Source of the DNA: Paenibacillus sp. FSL K6-1330
GTDB lineage: Bacteria; Bacillota; Bacilli; Paenibacillales; Paenibacillaceae
Direction of reading: 5' to 3'
Assembly (NCBI RefSeq): GCF_037976825.1
Contig: NZ_CP150269.1
Span: 7,047,501-7,111,500, forward strand
Length of the DNA: 64,000 nucleotides
Shown here: positions 8,432-17,793 of the stretch, one piece after another
Position numbering within the stretch: the first letter of the stretch is position 1
How the letters are laid out: the number at the start of each line of letters is the position of its first letter
Position numbers and translations under genes: made by a program
Notes under the pieces: model-generated
Database searches by the model: none
The model's input: only the letters and a program-made list of their open reading frames with translations
What the model was told of the DNA's origin: nothing

Positions 8432-9454
8432 TCACTCCCTCCATAGCTTTCCGTCTTCCCGAATGCAGATTAGAGCCGTTCCGTCTGATGAAGGCGCGCT
8501 AATCTGGAACAGGCTGCGAGTCGTTTCAATCACAGGCTGGATGCTCCATGCATCCTCGCCCATGAGCTGCTTCGTGTCCTGCGTAAATTCACCATGGGCT
8601 TCATAGTAATTACGCTGCCGGTAATAGAGTCTGCGCAGCTCCCATTTGATCCGTTCGTCTTCCGGAAGCGTAAACGGCTGTTGCTCCTCGCCACCCGCGA
8701 ACACAACGTAACCCCACAGCTCCGGGTAATGCATATTGATGATGCCCATAGGCGACCATACCCAATTGTCCTCCGGAAAAGGCTTGCCTGTCTCCGGATT
8801 CAACACCTTACGGTACTCGCCGTCTTGCACTTCGGTCTGCCATTCCACGCGCGAGAAGTTGACGCGCCAGAACTCACCTGGCGCAGGGCGGCGGCCACCT
8901 TCGGCACATTCCTTGAGACTGGTCCAAGGAATCGCCACCTCCACGCTCCATTTCCGGTTGTCCGCGCCAGGACGGTTCAGCTCCCCATCGATAAATACCG
9001 CCGTCTTAAGACCGCTGATATCCCAGCCGTTGACCGGAGGTCCGCCATCCCGGTACGGTTTCACGAGCAGCAAGTCCCACACCGTGTTCAAGGCATTAAT
9101 TTCGAATTCATAATATTGATGGCTGTCTCCGTCCGGATCAATGAATATTTCAAAGTCATTATCATAGAAAATAACCGAATCGCGTTCAGTCAATGTCGCC
9201 CATATCTGATCCTCGATCAGCTCGGCGGCAAAATAAAAATAATCGTCGTCCCACAGCATTTTGACCCGGGTCCGTTTCCCCGGCTTCGGACGAAGATCCC
9301 CTTCGATATCAACGAAATCGTCGGTCCACTCCGCCGCATCCCAGAATGCCTTATCCACGCGGCCATCCAGCACGAGCGGCTGCCCCGCACGCTTGCATAA
9401 ATAATGCTTAGGAGCATACTCAATCCTCGGCTCCGGCACTCCACTTCTGTTCAT
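8432..9454 (-). CDS. CBM9-like carbohydrate-binding protein
   Basis: A 340-residue protein resembling the CBM9 (DOMON-related) family. The usual opening LVLDGRVDKAFWDAAEWTDD (about 27-46) leads into a beta-rich domain with acidic and aromatic residues (WDDDYFYFAAEL, YEFEINALNTVWDL, WSVEVAIPW). A C-terminal extension follows (about 245-340). No signal peptide and no catalytic module are visible, so a cytoplasmic sugar-binding role is odd but consistent with its intracellular neighbours. Its stop overlaps the ribosome site of the transglutaminase-fold gene, and it follows the GH29 gene by 63 bases, so it belongs to the operon. Function beyond glycan binding is unknown. Confidence 0.75.
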   Translation of the reverse strand: MNRSGVPEPRIEYAPKHYLCKRAGQPLVLDGRVDKAFWDAAEWTDDFVDIEGDLRPKPGKRTRVKMLWDDDYFYFAAELIEDQIWATLTERDSVIFYDNDFEIFIDPDGDSHQYYEFEINALNTVWDLLLVKPYRDGGPPVNGWDISGLKTAVFIDGELNRPGADNRKWSVEVAIPWTSLKECAEGGRRPAPGEFWRVNFSRVEWQTEVQDGEYRKVLNPETGKPFPEDNWVWSPMGIINMHYPELWGYVVFAGGEEQQPFTLPEDERIKWELRRLYYRQRNYYEAHGEFTQDTKQLMGEDAWSIQPVIETTRSLFQISAPSSDGTALICIREDGKLWRE

Positions 9455-9517
9455 GTCATTCTCTCCGCTTCATGAGGGAGGCTAAGCACTTATCTAGCGC
9501 GTCCCTCCCCGTGATGG

Positions 9518-10804
9518 TTAGTTATGCGTGACAACAGCTCCCGAGCCGCCGTACATCTCCAGCTCCTCGTCAAACTCCAGCTTAAGAACCGTCACCTGCT
9601 CATGCGCGTCTTCAGGAGTCATCTTGATCCACGTCGTCCCCGGGATGTTGAACCAAGGCACGCCCCCATGAATCTCGTGGGTAAGCTCCTTGCCCGAATG
9701 CAGCACGGTAATCTTCTTGATCGGGTTGCACAGCCCCTTAATGCACACATTCTCTTTCGGAGCGTCATAGACAAACAGGTACAGTGTCTTTCTGTCCTCG
9801 GAAATCGTGCTTCCCCCCAGATAATAGCGGGTCATAATGCCTTCACCCGTTCCGAATACAGCCTCTTCATGGGTCCGGATCCATGCTCCCAGCCCAAGCA
9901 GGATGTCCTCTTGCCTTTGATCGATGGTGCCGTCTTCGCGCGGACCGATATCCAGCAGCATATTGCCGCCCATCGAGATGCAGTCGCAGAACATCCGAAT
10001 GATCTGGTTCAAGGATTTGTATTTATGATCGGTCGGGACGTAGCCCCATGAGCTGTTGATCGTTGTGCAGAATTCCCAAGGTCCCTCCGGTCTCGTGATC
10101 GGAATGCCCTGCTCCGGCGTTTTATAATCACCGTGGCCCTGCAGCCGTGAATTGATGATGATATCCGGATTGAAGGATTGCAGGTAATGCTTGAACTCTG
10201 GCAGATTCCACTGCTCGGCACTTCGCTCCCAATCGCCATCGAACCACAGCAGATCCACTTTCCCGTAATTCGTCAGGATCTCCCGCAGCTGGTTGTTATT
10301 AAACTCCAGAAATTTCTGCCATTTCTCCTCATCCTGAACACCGTCCACGGGACTGGTGTGCGGGTTGACGCTGCTGAGATCCTCCGGCACCTTGCCTCCT
10401 TCGAACACGCTCGGATAATCCGGATGCGACCAATCAATCAGAGAGAAGTACATGCCCAGGTGAATCCCCTTCTCCCTGATCGCTTCAGCATACTCCCGCA
10501 CGATGTCTCGATTGGCTGGTGTCCGCTTGACCACGTTGAGATCGCTGTACTGCGTATCCCACAGCGCAACACCATCATGGTGCTTCGTTGTCAGCACGGC
10601 ATACCGGGCACCGGATTTCTCGATCAAATCCGCCCATTTCTCCGCATTGAATTTCGATGCCGTAAAACCGTCCATCTGTTTCATGTACTCGTCGTAAGTG
10701 ATCCTCCCATTGTAGAAGGACCAGGATTCCGAGACTCCGTCCACGGCATAAATGCCATAGTGAATGAAGATGCCCAGCTTGGCTTCTTCGAACCATTTCT
10801 GCAT
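9518..10804 (-). CDS. GH29 alpha-L-fucosidase (first downstream copy)
   Basis: 428 residues from the ATG at 10804, which has GAGGTG 9 bases upstream; longer in-frame starts extend toward 10858 but lack a site. It shows the GH29 barrel with FIHYGIYA, TKHHDG (about 74-78) and VDLLWFDGDW, whose Asp (about 189) is the expected nucleophile. GH29 enzymes release alpha-L-fucose with retention. No signal peptide, so it should act on imported fucosylated oligosaccharides. It follows a second, only distantly similar GH29 gene, which suggests that two fucose linkages are handled. The C-terminal beta domain looks complete. Confidence 0.88.
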   Translation of the reverse strand: MQKWFEEAKLGIFIHYGIYAVDGVSESWSFYNGRITYDEYMKQMDGFTASKFNAEKWADLIEKSGARYAVLTTKHHDGVALWDTQYSDLNVVKRTPANRDIVREYAEAIREKGIHLGMYFSLIDWSHPDYPSVFEGGKVPEDLSSVNPHTSPVDGVQDEEKWQKFLEFNNNQLREILTNYGKVDLLWFDGDWERSAEQWNLPEFKHYLQSFNPDIIINSRLQGHGDYKTPEQGIPITRPEGPWEFCTTINSSWGYVPTDHKYKSLNQIIRMFCDCISMGGNMLLDIGPREDGTIDQRQEDILLGLGAWIRTHEEAVFGTGEGIMTRYYLGGSTISEDRKTLYLFVYDAPKENVCIKGLCNPIKKITVLHSGKELTHEIHGGVPWFNIPGTTWIKMTPEDAHEQVTVLKLEFDEELEMYGGSGAVVTHN

Positions 10805-10866
10805 ATCTGTCCACACCTCTTCTTGAAGTCGTTGTAAGTGAAAAATACGTTTATACAACCCGCCTC

Positions 10867-12252
10867 TTAACGAAACCGCAACACATGTGCAATCGGGGCC
10901 GGTCCCTGACGTTCCTGATCCGGAAGACGGACCGCAACGCCATCGTCCGTGCGGCGGTAATCGAGCGCCTCCTGACCCCCGACGAGATCAATGCGGCTGA
11001 ACGCCGTCTGAATCGGAATGTGCAGCTCTTCAGGAACAGCATCTTGTTCATTTCGATACAGATAGATGGCATAGGTCGTATCGTCTTTTTGGGTAAACTG
11101 GACGGCCCCGGAGGAATACGACTCGCAGATACGCGTGCCATAGATCGCCTCTCCATAGACTTTCAACCATGCCCCCATGCCCTTCATTCGTGAAATAGCC
11201 GTCTCGGGCAGCCTACCGTCCGGCTGCGGACCCACATTGAGCGCTAGATTTCCGCCTTTGGCCACGATCTCGACCAGCAGATGAATGAGCTGACGCACCG
11301 TTTTATAACGATCCTCGTAGCGGAAAGAGAAGGAAGTTCCCATCGTGATACAGCTCTCCCAAGGCACATGCAGAGCACGCTCAGGGAGGGTCTGCTCCGG
11401 CGTAATCAGATTCTCGTAAGGCCCGCCGACCGTGCGGTCCGCCGAGAGGAGCCAAGGCTGAATCTCACGCGCTTTCTCTACCACTTCACCCAGGCGGATA
11501 TTCTGATCACGATAATCGTTCACCCAGCCTGCATCCAGCCACAGTACATCAATGCGGCCGTAACGGGTCATCAGCTCCATGATCTGCTCATGGGTAAACT
11601 GGACAAACTGTTCCCACAGCCACGGGTATTTCTTCGGGTCATAGCTAGGACCGCGTGACGTAAAGCTTCCCGCCTCCATTCCCGGCGCCCAGTAGTATGG
11701 CGTATGCCAATCGGCCTTCGAGAAATAGGCGGAAATGCCGAGCCCTTTGGCACGAAATGCCTCGAACAGCTCCTTCGTGATATCGGCGTGTTTATGCATA
11801 TGGAACGGACAGTCTGGACCCGTTACACGGTAGTCGGTCGTATGCGTGTCCCACATGCAGAACCCGTCATGATGCTTGGTTGTAAAGTTCAAATATTTGA
11901 AGCCGTTATCGGCTGCCAGGTCAGCCCACAGATCAGGCTGAAAGCGAAGCGGGTTGAAGGTCTTGTTCAGATCAAAATACTGCCGCTTAAGCTCCTCCGC
12001 ATCGATATCCCAGTCAATGCCGTCACGTGACCAATCCGCGTCTTTATCGCTCAGTGCCCATGATTCAACAAGACCCAACTGGGAATACGGTCCCCAATGC
12101 ATCATCAGGCCCAGCTTCTGGTCCTTGAACCATTCCAGACGCTCCAAGAGCAGCGGATCCTCCGGCTTGACCCATTTGTCCTCACTGCTGAAATTGTGCA
12201 CGCCCTGCTCCACTACTGCTTGCTCTTCCTCTACCAGCTTGTTCTCCGACAT
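10867..12252 (-). CDS. GH29 alpha-L-fucosidase (upstream copy)
   Basis: A 461-residue GH29 enzyme: MMHWGPYSQLG near residue 50, TKHHDG (125-130), and IDVLWLDAGW with the probable nucleophile D240. No signal peptide. GGAGGT sits 6 bases before the ATG. It is the first gene after the terminator-like hairpin that follows the binding-protein gene, and is followed by the second GH29 gene across about 60 bases. The two GH29 proteins share only the family core motifs, so they are not a recent duplication and probably differ in linkage specificity. The fucose products are not catabolised by any gene visible here. Confidence 0.88.
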   Translation of the reverse strand: MSENKLVEEEQAVVEQGVHNFSSEDKWVKPEDPLLLERLEWFKDQKLGLMMHWGPYSQLGLVESWALSDKDADWSRDGIDWDIDAEELKRQYFDLNKTFNPLRFQPDLWADLAADNGFKYLNFTTKHHDGFCMWDTHTTDYRVTGPDCPFHMHKHADITKELFEAFRAKGLGISAYFSKADWHTPYYWAPGMEAGSFTSRGPSYDPKKYPWLWEQFVQFTHEQIMELMTRYGRIDVLWLDAGWVNDYRDQNIRLGEVVEKAREIQPWLLSADRTVGGPYENLITPEQTLPERALHVPWESCITMGTSFSFRYEDRYKTVRQLIHLLVEIVAKGGNLALNVGPQPDGRLPETAISRMKGMGAWLKVYGEAIYGTRICESYSSGAVQFTQKDDTTYAIYLYRNEQDAVPEELHIPIQTAFSRIDLVGGQEALDYRRTDDGVAVRLPDQERQGPAPIAHVLRFR

Positions 12253-12322
12253 GGTGTACCTCCAATAGTCATTGTTGATAACGATAGGTTTGAAGACCGC
12301 AAGGAACAGGCTTGCCTGCCCC

Positions 12323-12372
12323 TAAAAACAATAGCCAACCCCCGGTCATGAATCGACCGGGATACGTTGGCT
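12323..12372 (-). terminator. Terminator or attenuating hairpin between binding protein and fucosidases
   Basis: AGCCAAC (12333-12339) pairs with GTTGGCT (12366-12372), with an inner GGTC/GACC stem. Read on the minus strand it is followed by TTTTT (12323-12330). It could reduce transcription of the enzyme genes relative to the binding protein, as is common in sugar operons. Confidence 0.6.
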
Positions 12373-12397
12373 CTTTGTTTTTCATCTATGCATCTGA

Positions 12398-14008
12398 TTA
12401 TTGCTCGGCGTTCCAGCGATCATATGCGCCTTGGTAAAGCTCGACGAGACGGTCGCTGCCCATTTTCTTAACTTGTGCAACGTATTTATCCCAATTTTCA
12501 AGCGGCTCTTGGCCTGTTACGAATTTCGCTTCCATCTGTTTCACATACGTTTCCAAATCGGACAACAGCGAAGTTGCCTCGCTCTGCTCTTCATTCGTCA
12601 AATAGACGTTAGGGAATGGCGACTTTCCGATCGGCACCAGCTTCTCTTGATTCTGTTGATCGATCCACTCATCAAATTCAGTGCGAAGGCCTTTGGCAAC
12701 TTCCGGATCATTGACGCCAGGTGTCAAAACACCGTAGTTCGGCGTGATTTTGCCGCGATACTCCTCACGATCTCCACCGCCTGGCACCGGGAGCCATTCT
12801 TTCACGCGGTTTGCCTCATCCTTGAATTTCCACAACGTGCCTTCAGGCCCTTGGTTAAACAACGTGGCGCCTTCATAGCTGTACAGGTAATCGATCCAGC
12901 GCATGGTAGCTTCCGGAGACGGGTTGCTGCTCGAAATGGCGAATGTACCTCTTGCCGACATACCAGGGTGCATGCCGTATACAGGAGAGTCCGCAATTTC
13001 ACTCTTCACCGGCGTCATGAGCGGATGCTCGCTGCTAGGCTCGCCGCCGAGCGTGAAGTACGCATGGTAGTCATTAAACAGAGCTAGCTGATTGTTTTCT
13101 CCCTTGGCTTTTTTCTGATCGCCTGTTTGCGAGAAGGTTTCATGATCCAGCAGTTCTTCCTTCCACAGACGGTTCATGAACGTCAGGTAGCCTTTGTAGC
13201 CTTCTTCCTGGTAAGGATAGTGCACTTTTCCGTCCTTGTCGGAATAGATGCCTTCGTTGTACATGCCCCAGAAGCCGAAGAAGTACATACGCAGGTCATC
13301 CAGCTTGACCGAAGTCAACGGAATCTCGTCTTTCTTTCCATTTCCGTTAGGATCTTCTTCCTTAACGCGTTTCAAGAATGTATATAGTTCCTCTGTTGTC
13401 TTAGGTTCGGACACGTTTAGCGCTTTTAGGAACTTGCCGTTGTACCACATCGGGCCTCTGTACCATACGGCAGCCTTGTCGACGAACGGCAGGGCATAGA
13501 TATGTCCGTCCGGGGTCGTGAAGGATTTGCGGACATCCGGGTTCTCGTCAAAAATCTTTTTGATGTTCGGTGCATAGCCTTCGTCAATGTACTTCTCCAG
13601 CGGAATGAGGATTCCTTGGGTACCATAGGTCACCTGCTCAGCCGGCTTCAGGTCGGCAGCGTAAAACATATCGGGCAAATCACCGCTGGCGAACACCAGA
13701 TTCTTTTTCGTTTCAAAGCTGTCAATCGGAGAAAGCTGATATTCCAGCTTGATGCCTGACAATTTCTCCATCTCTTGTAGTACGGGCATCGTATTCCAAT
13801 CGGCTACACCGGCATCCTGTGACATGACCGTCAGCGTGATCGGCTCATCCACAATCGGGAAACCTTCCTTTTTTACCCCTTCCGTACTGGCCGTCCCGGA
13901 CGGTGCCGTAGCAGCGCCGTCTCCTTTGGGTGAACCACAGGCTGCAAGCATTGTTGCTGAGAGGGTGAGGCAGAGTAAAATAGATGATGCCTTACGAAGC
14001 TTTTTCAT
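12398..14008 (-). CDS. LplA-type sugar ABC transporter binding lipoprotein
   Basis: A 536-residue extracellular solute-binding protein. It begins with a lipoprotein signal peptide (lipobox LAAC, Cys24) followed by a Ser/Gly/Ala-rich linker and a type-1 oligosaccharide-binding fold (PITLTVMSQDAG near residue 57; the family's large size suggests oligosaccharide ligands). The GGGGAG site and spacing are good. It lies downstream of its two permeases on the minus strand. No ATPase is present; such systems usually share MsmX-type ATPases encoded elsewhere. The ligand is inferred from the neighbouring fucosidases and GH18 enzymes to be a fucosylated, GlcNAc-containing oligosaccharide. Confidence 0.9.
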   Translation of the reverse strand: MKKLRKASSILLCLTLSATMLAACGSPKGDGAATAPSGTASTEGVKKEGFPIVDEPITLTVMSQDAGVADWNTMPVLQEMEKLSGIKLEYQLSPIDSFETKKNLVFASGDLPDMFYAADLKPAEQVTYGTQGILIPLEKYIDEGYAPNIKKIFDENPDVRKSFTTPDGHIYALPFVDKAAVWYRGPMWYNGKFLKALNVSEPKTTEELYTFLKRVKEEDPNGNGKKDEIPLTSVKLDDLRMYFFGFWGMYNEGIYSDKDGKVHYPYQEEGYKGYLTFMNRLWKEELLDHETFSQTGDQKKAKGENNQLALFNDYHAYFTLGGEPSSEHPLMTPVKSEIADSPVYGMHPGMSARGTFAISSSNPSPEATMRWIDYLYSYEGATLFNQGPEGTLWKFKDEANRVKEWLPVPGGGDREEYRGKITPNYGVLTPGVNDPEVAKGLRTEFDEWIDQQNQEKLVPIGKSPFPNVYLTNEEQSEATSLLSDLETYVKQMEAKFVTGQEPLENWDKYVAQVKKMGSDRLVELYQGAYDRWNAEQ

Positions 14009-14051
14009 GACAACAACTCCCCTTTTTTTGGTGTGGATTTATGGTATAAGA

Positions 14052-14960
14052 TCAGCCCTTAACGGAACCAATCATAACACCCTGCACAAAGTAACGTTGA
14101 AGGAACGGGTAAACCGCAATAACCGGAAGTGTCGCAACGATAATGACCGCATATTTGACCAGTGCAGCAATTTCCGCTTTGGAATTCATCGCTGCTGCGG
14201 ATGAGGCGTCAATCGCCCCGCCGCCCTGTGCCGCCATCTCCTGAAGGACCAGGATTTGACGCAGGAAGAGCTGAAGCGGGTACTTCGCGGCATCATTCAG
14301 ATAAATCATGGCACTGAAATAACTGTTCCAATGTCCGACGCCGTAGAAAAGTGCCATGACGGCAATAATCGGCATCGAGAGCGGCAGTACGATTTTGATG
14401 AATAACCGGAAGTTCGTACAGCCGTCGATATGGGCAGCTTCCTGAAGCTCCTTCGGAATGGTCGATTGGAAGAACGTCCGGGACACAATAATATTCCATA
14501 TGGACGCAGCTCCCGGCAGAATTAGGGCCCACATGCTGTTGACCATGCCAAGATCCTTAACGAGCAGGTAACTCGGAATCAGTCCCCCGCCGAAAAACAT
14601 CGTAACCAGAAACACCGCCATAAAAAATCCTCTGCCCACAAAATCAGAACGGCTGAGCGCATAGGCTGCAGGCAGCGTGACAATCAGATTCACAATCGTA
14701 CCGATCACTGTATAAATAATCGTGTTCTTGTAGCCAATCCAAATGTTGGCGTTCTCAAACACTCGGGCATATCCATCAAAAGTTATCCCTTTCGGAATCA
14801 ACCACATTTCACCTGAGCTTACGTACTTCGGATCACTGATGGAGGCGCTGACAATGTACAGCAGCGGGTACAGTACGATGACAAGCGCAATCGTCAGATA
14901 GATGTAGTTGCATAGCAGGAATAATTTATCCCCTTTGCTTTCCCTTACCGTGGATGACAT
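14052..14960 (-). CDS. Sugar ABC transporter permease, LplC/YtcP type
   Basis: A 302-residue inner-membrane permease with six predicted helices and the cytoplasmic EAA loop (EAAHIDGCTNFRLFIKIVLP, about residues 185-204) that docks the ATPase. The C-terminus ends in the FVQGVMIGSVKG signature of the YtcP/LplC branch. It is 15 bases downstream of the first permease and 43 bases upstream of the binding protein. A GGGGGA ribosome site precedes ATG 14960. Confidence 0.93.
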   Translation of the reverse strand: MSSTVRESKGDKLFLLCNYIYLTIALVIVLYPLLYIVSASISDPKYVSSGEMWLIPKGITFDGYARVFENANIWIGYKNTIIYTVIGTIVNLIVTLPAAYALSRSDFVGRGFFMAVFLVTMFFGGGLIPSYLLVKDLGMVNSMWALILPGAASIWNIIVSRTFFQSTIPKELQEAAHIDGCTNFRLFIKIVLPLSMPIIAVMALFYGVGHWNSYFSAMIYLNDAAKYPLQLFLRQILVLQEMAAQGGGAIDASSAAAMNSKAEIAALVKYAVIIVATLPVIAVYPFLQRYFVQGVMIGSVKG

Positions 14961-14975
14961 ATGTTATTCCCCCTT

Positions 14976-15947
14976 CTACCACAGGCTGTTTTCGCTGGTG
15001 CGACGAGCGATTTGGTTCACCGCAATCAGCAGAATCGCATTAATGACCGAATTGAACAATCCGACGGCGGTAGAGAAGCTGTACTGTGCGTCAACCAGAC
15101 CGGAACGATAAACAAAAGTCGAGATGACATCGGAAGAGCTCATATTCAGCGGGTTCTGCAGCAGCAGGATTTTCTCGAATCCGACGCCCAAAATGCTGCC
15201 CATGTTCAGGATCAACAGGATGGTAATCGTAGGTATAATAGCCGGGATGTTGATGTGCAGAATCCGTTTGAAACGGCTTGCTCCGTCCACGACAGCTGCT
15301 TCATGCAGCTGAGGATCGACACCCGATAAGGCTGCGAGATATATAATGGTACCCCAGCCTGCACTCTGCCAGACGCCAGACAGCACATACACCGTCTTGA
15401 ACCATGCAGGGTCCGTCAGGAATTGAGGCGCCTGAAAGCCAAGCATTTCCACAAAGTTAACAATCATGCCGGACGAAGGCGACAAGAAGGTGATGATCAT
15501 ACCGGACATGACAACGACCGAAATAAAATGCGGTGCATACGTGACGGTCTGTACGGTACGCTTGAAGAATGAATCCTTCACTTCATTGAAGGCCAATGCC
15601 AGAATAATGGGCAGCGGAAACCCGATGGCCAGCTCATACAAGCTGATGCTGAGCGTATTCCAGAGCAAGTCCCAGAAGTAATAAGAGTTAAAGAAGCGTT
15701 CGAAGTGGTCGAATCCGACCCACGGGCTTCCCGTTATTCCCAACGTCGGGATGAAGTTTTTGAAGGCGATTTGGATCCCGTACATCGGGCCATAATGGAA
15801 AATGACAAAATACAGAAATGCCGGAGCTATAAACAAATACAGCTCCCAGTTTCGAATCATCCTCCTCCATAATGTATTTTTCTTACGATTCGGTATCGTG
15901 TTAACCGATAAGCTTTGCGACAGGGCGGATTGACCATCTTGCTGCAT
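14976..15947 (-). CDS. Sugar ABC transporter permease, LplB/YteP type
   Basis: A 323-residue permease with a charged N-terminal tail, six membrane helices, and the EAA loop EAAVVDGASRFKRILHINIP (about 216-235). LplB-type signatures include MYGIQIAFKNF and YRSGL near the end. It is the first gene of the glycan operon, read leftward, with an AGGAGGGGG site before the ATG. A perfect cre site lies 126 bases upstream, in the region shared with the divergent GH18 gene. Confidence 0.93.
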   Translation of the reverse strand: MQQDGQSALSQSLSVNTIPNRKKNTLWRRMIRNWELYLFIAPAFLYFVIFHYGPMYGIQIAFKNFIPTLGITGSPWVGFDHFERFFNSYYFWDLLWNTLSISLYELAIGFPLPIILALAFNEVKDSFFKRTVQTVTYAPHFISVVVMSGMIITFLSPSSGMIVNFVEMLGFQAPQFLTDPAWFKTVYVLSGVWQSAGWGTIIYLAALSGVDPQLHEAAVVDGASRFKRILHINIPAIIPTITILLILNMGSILGVGFEKILLLQNPLNMSSSDVISTFVYRSGLVDAQYSFSTAVGLFNSVINAILLIAVNQIARRTSENSLW

Positions 15948-16369
15948 AGGTTGCCCCCTCCTTTTCTAATGAAAATCCGGCCATTTTTTTCGGAAAAGCA
16001 CCCCTGTTTAATGTAAAAGAAAGAGCCTTCCTGACCACTCCTTAGCGTGCGGCTTTTCGCCCGCTTCAGAAATGTTAACGCTTACACACCAAGTGTATGG
16101 ACCGCGGCACTATCCGTAAATATGTCATTTTCAATGGTCTAATGAAAACGGCTTCATGCATTGGTATGACGGGCTTTTTACGTCCTTTCCACTCTTGTCA
16201 TTGTCGTTTTCGGGTAGGAAAACATGTGGTTTTTGACCCTTCCCCCCTGGTAAATTGTCATCCAGGTCAATGGGATGATCCTTGACAGATGTCATATCTG
16301 ACCGTAAGTTGGAAAAATAAACCGTAAAAGCAAAACTGACATATCCTAAAAAGAAATGAGGTATTACGC
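15948..16369. other. Divergent regulatory region between glycan operon and GH18 paralogue
   Basis: About 420 bases without a gene. It carries a perfect cre site (16073-16086) and several A+T-rich stretches that could hold divergent promoters. I could not assign -35/-10 pairs with confidence, and saw no repeated operator for the AraC regulator. Confidence 0.6.
16073..16086. promoter_or_regulatory. cre site (CcpA operator), perfect consensus match
   Basis: TGTTAACGCTTACA fits TGWNANCGNTNWCA at all fixed positions. It lies between the divergent permease (start 15947) and GH18 gene (start 16370), so one CcpA dimer could repress both sides. Confidence 0.7.
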
Positions 16370-17404
16370 ATGTTGCCATCCTCCTGGATTTTAGCCGGCT
16401 ACGCAGGGCGCAAGGTCTTATCCACGATCACGACCGAAGATGCCCAGCGGCTCACTCACTTGAATATCGCTTTCGCCCATATCCAAGAAGACAAGATTTC
16501 GTATACCGATACGAACACCATCCACGAGATCCAACGCCTGAAAACCGTCAATCCCCAGTTAACCGTTCTGCTGTCCGTTGGCGGTTGGGGCTCCGACGGA
16601 TTCTCGGAAGCTGCAGCCACGCCCGAAGGAAGACAAAGCGTGTGCGAATCGGCGATCAAGCTGCTGCAAGAGTTTCCATTCGACGGCATTGACCTGGACT
16701 GGGAGTATCCATGCTACTCGATAGCCGGAACGGTGGCATCGCCAAGTGACAAGGAGAACTTCACACTGCTCCTGAAGGAGCTCCGGGAAACACTGGATCA
16801 GTACGGGCGGGGCAAGAAGCACTATCTGCTCACGATCGCGGCCGGAGCCGATCAATATTATATCGATGGCACCGAGATCCATAACATCCACCCCTATCTC
16901 GACTTCATTCAGCTGATGACGTACGACATGCGCGGCGGATTCCAGACGATGACGGGCCATCACACCAACCTGTACACCTCCACCGGCGATCTGTTTCGAA
17001 TCAGTGTCGATGCTTCCGTCCGCCTGTTCACCCTAGCCGGTGTGCCGCGCGAAAAAATCGTGATCGGCGCCGCATTCTACTCCAGGAAGTGGAAGGATGT
17101 GCCGGATGTCAACAACGGTTACCTCCAGGTAGCTCCATCTTCTGGTGGTTACGGTCCGACCTATACCCAGCTCGCAGCCGAGTATTTTAACAATCCTTCA
17201 TATAAGCGGTACTGGGACGATGAAGCCAAAGCGCCCTTTTTATTCGATGGCAGCAGCTTCATCACTTACGATGATGCCGAATCCCTGACCCATAAATGCA
17301 AATATATACAAGATCAAGGCTTGGCTGGTATTATGTTCTGGGAATACAGCTGTGATGCGACACACAGCCTGCTGGATGCAATGTACAAAGCATTCCACTC
17401 CTAA
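16370..17404 (+). CDS. GH18 family glycoside hydrolase, paralogue of the operon copy
   Basis: A 344-residue GH18 enzyme with SVGGW (69-73) and the catalytic motif D105, D108, D110, E112. It is closely similar along its whole length to the protein at 4737-5783 (shared PFDGIDLDWEYPCY, IAAGADQYY-DGTE, LMTYDMRGGFQ, GHHTNLYTSTGDLFRIS). Like it, there is no signal peptide or accessory domain. It is transcribed away from the glycan operon and shares its cre-containing control region. The two copies therefore bracket the operon, which could give different dosage or specificity. An AGGT site lies before the ATG. Confidence 0.88.
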   Translation: MLPSSWILAGYAGRKVLSTITTEDAQRLTHLNIAFAHIQEDKISYTDTNTIHEIQRLKTVNPQLTVLLSVGGWGSDGFSEAAATPEGRQSVCESAIKLLQEFPFDGIDLDWEYPCYSIAGTVASPSDKENFTLLLKELRETLDQYGRGKKHYLLTIAAGADQYYIDGTEIHNIHPYLDFIQLMTYDMRGGFQTMTGHHTNLYTSTGDLFRISVDASVRLFTLAGVPREKIVIGAAFYSRKWKDVPDVNNGYLQVAPSSGGYGPTYTQLAAEYFNNPSYKRYWDDEAKAPFLFDGSSFITYDDAESLTHKCKYIQDQGLAGIMFWEYSCDATHSLLDAMYKAFHS

Positions 17405-17476
17405 AGGAAGCAGAAACTTGCCTGAGCCTAACAGCCTCACTCCCCTTCAGCGTGTCTTTATTTCGCTATTCGTTCC

Positions 17477-17509
17477 GGACTCTTTCCTTATCGTGAAGGA
17501 GTCCTTTTT
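17477..17509 (+). terminator. Rho-independent terminator after GH18 gene
   Basis: GGACTC (17477-17482) pairs with GAGTCC (17499-17504), followed by TTTTT. Confidence 0.7.
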
Positions 17510-17766
17510 CACTACTTACGCAAAAAAAGAGGCTGACGACAGATAAAATGTAATGTTTTCTGCCATACTGTTAACTTCCGATTATTTCGCTGCAATGGCT
17601 TGGCTTTATTCTAGGAGTTCCTTCCGAACTCCGTAAATATGTCGTTTTTATCTTTAACTATAGAGCATACAAAGCCTCATAAACACTGGAAATTTCATAC
17701 TGTATATGTTGATCTTGCACCTTACATGAGGTTTACAATTCACTGACCATCTTGGAATTTGCACAC

Positions 17767-17793
17767 AAAAAAAGCCATTCCTGAACACGGAAC
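17767..17793 (-). terminator. Rho-independent terminator of DUF378 gene
   Basis: AAAAAGCC-TTCC pairs with GGAA-GGCTTTTTT. The A tract on the left gives a U run on the minus transcript. Confidence 0.75.

Noticed and set aside
8594..9400. Open frame of about 268 codons on the plus strand
   Set aside because: Antisense shadow of the CBM9-like gene; no recognisable domain or ribosome site.
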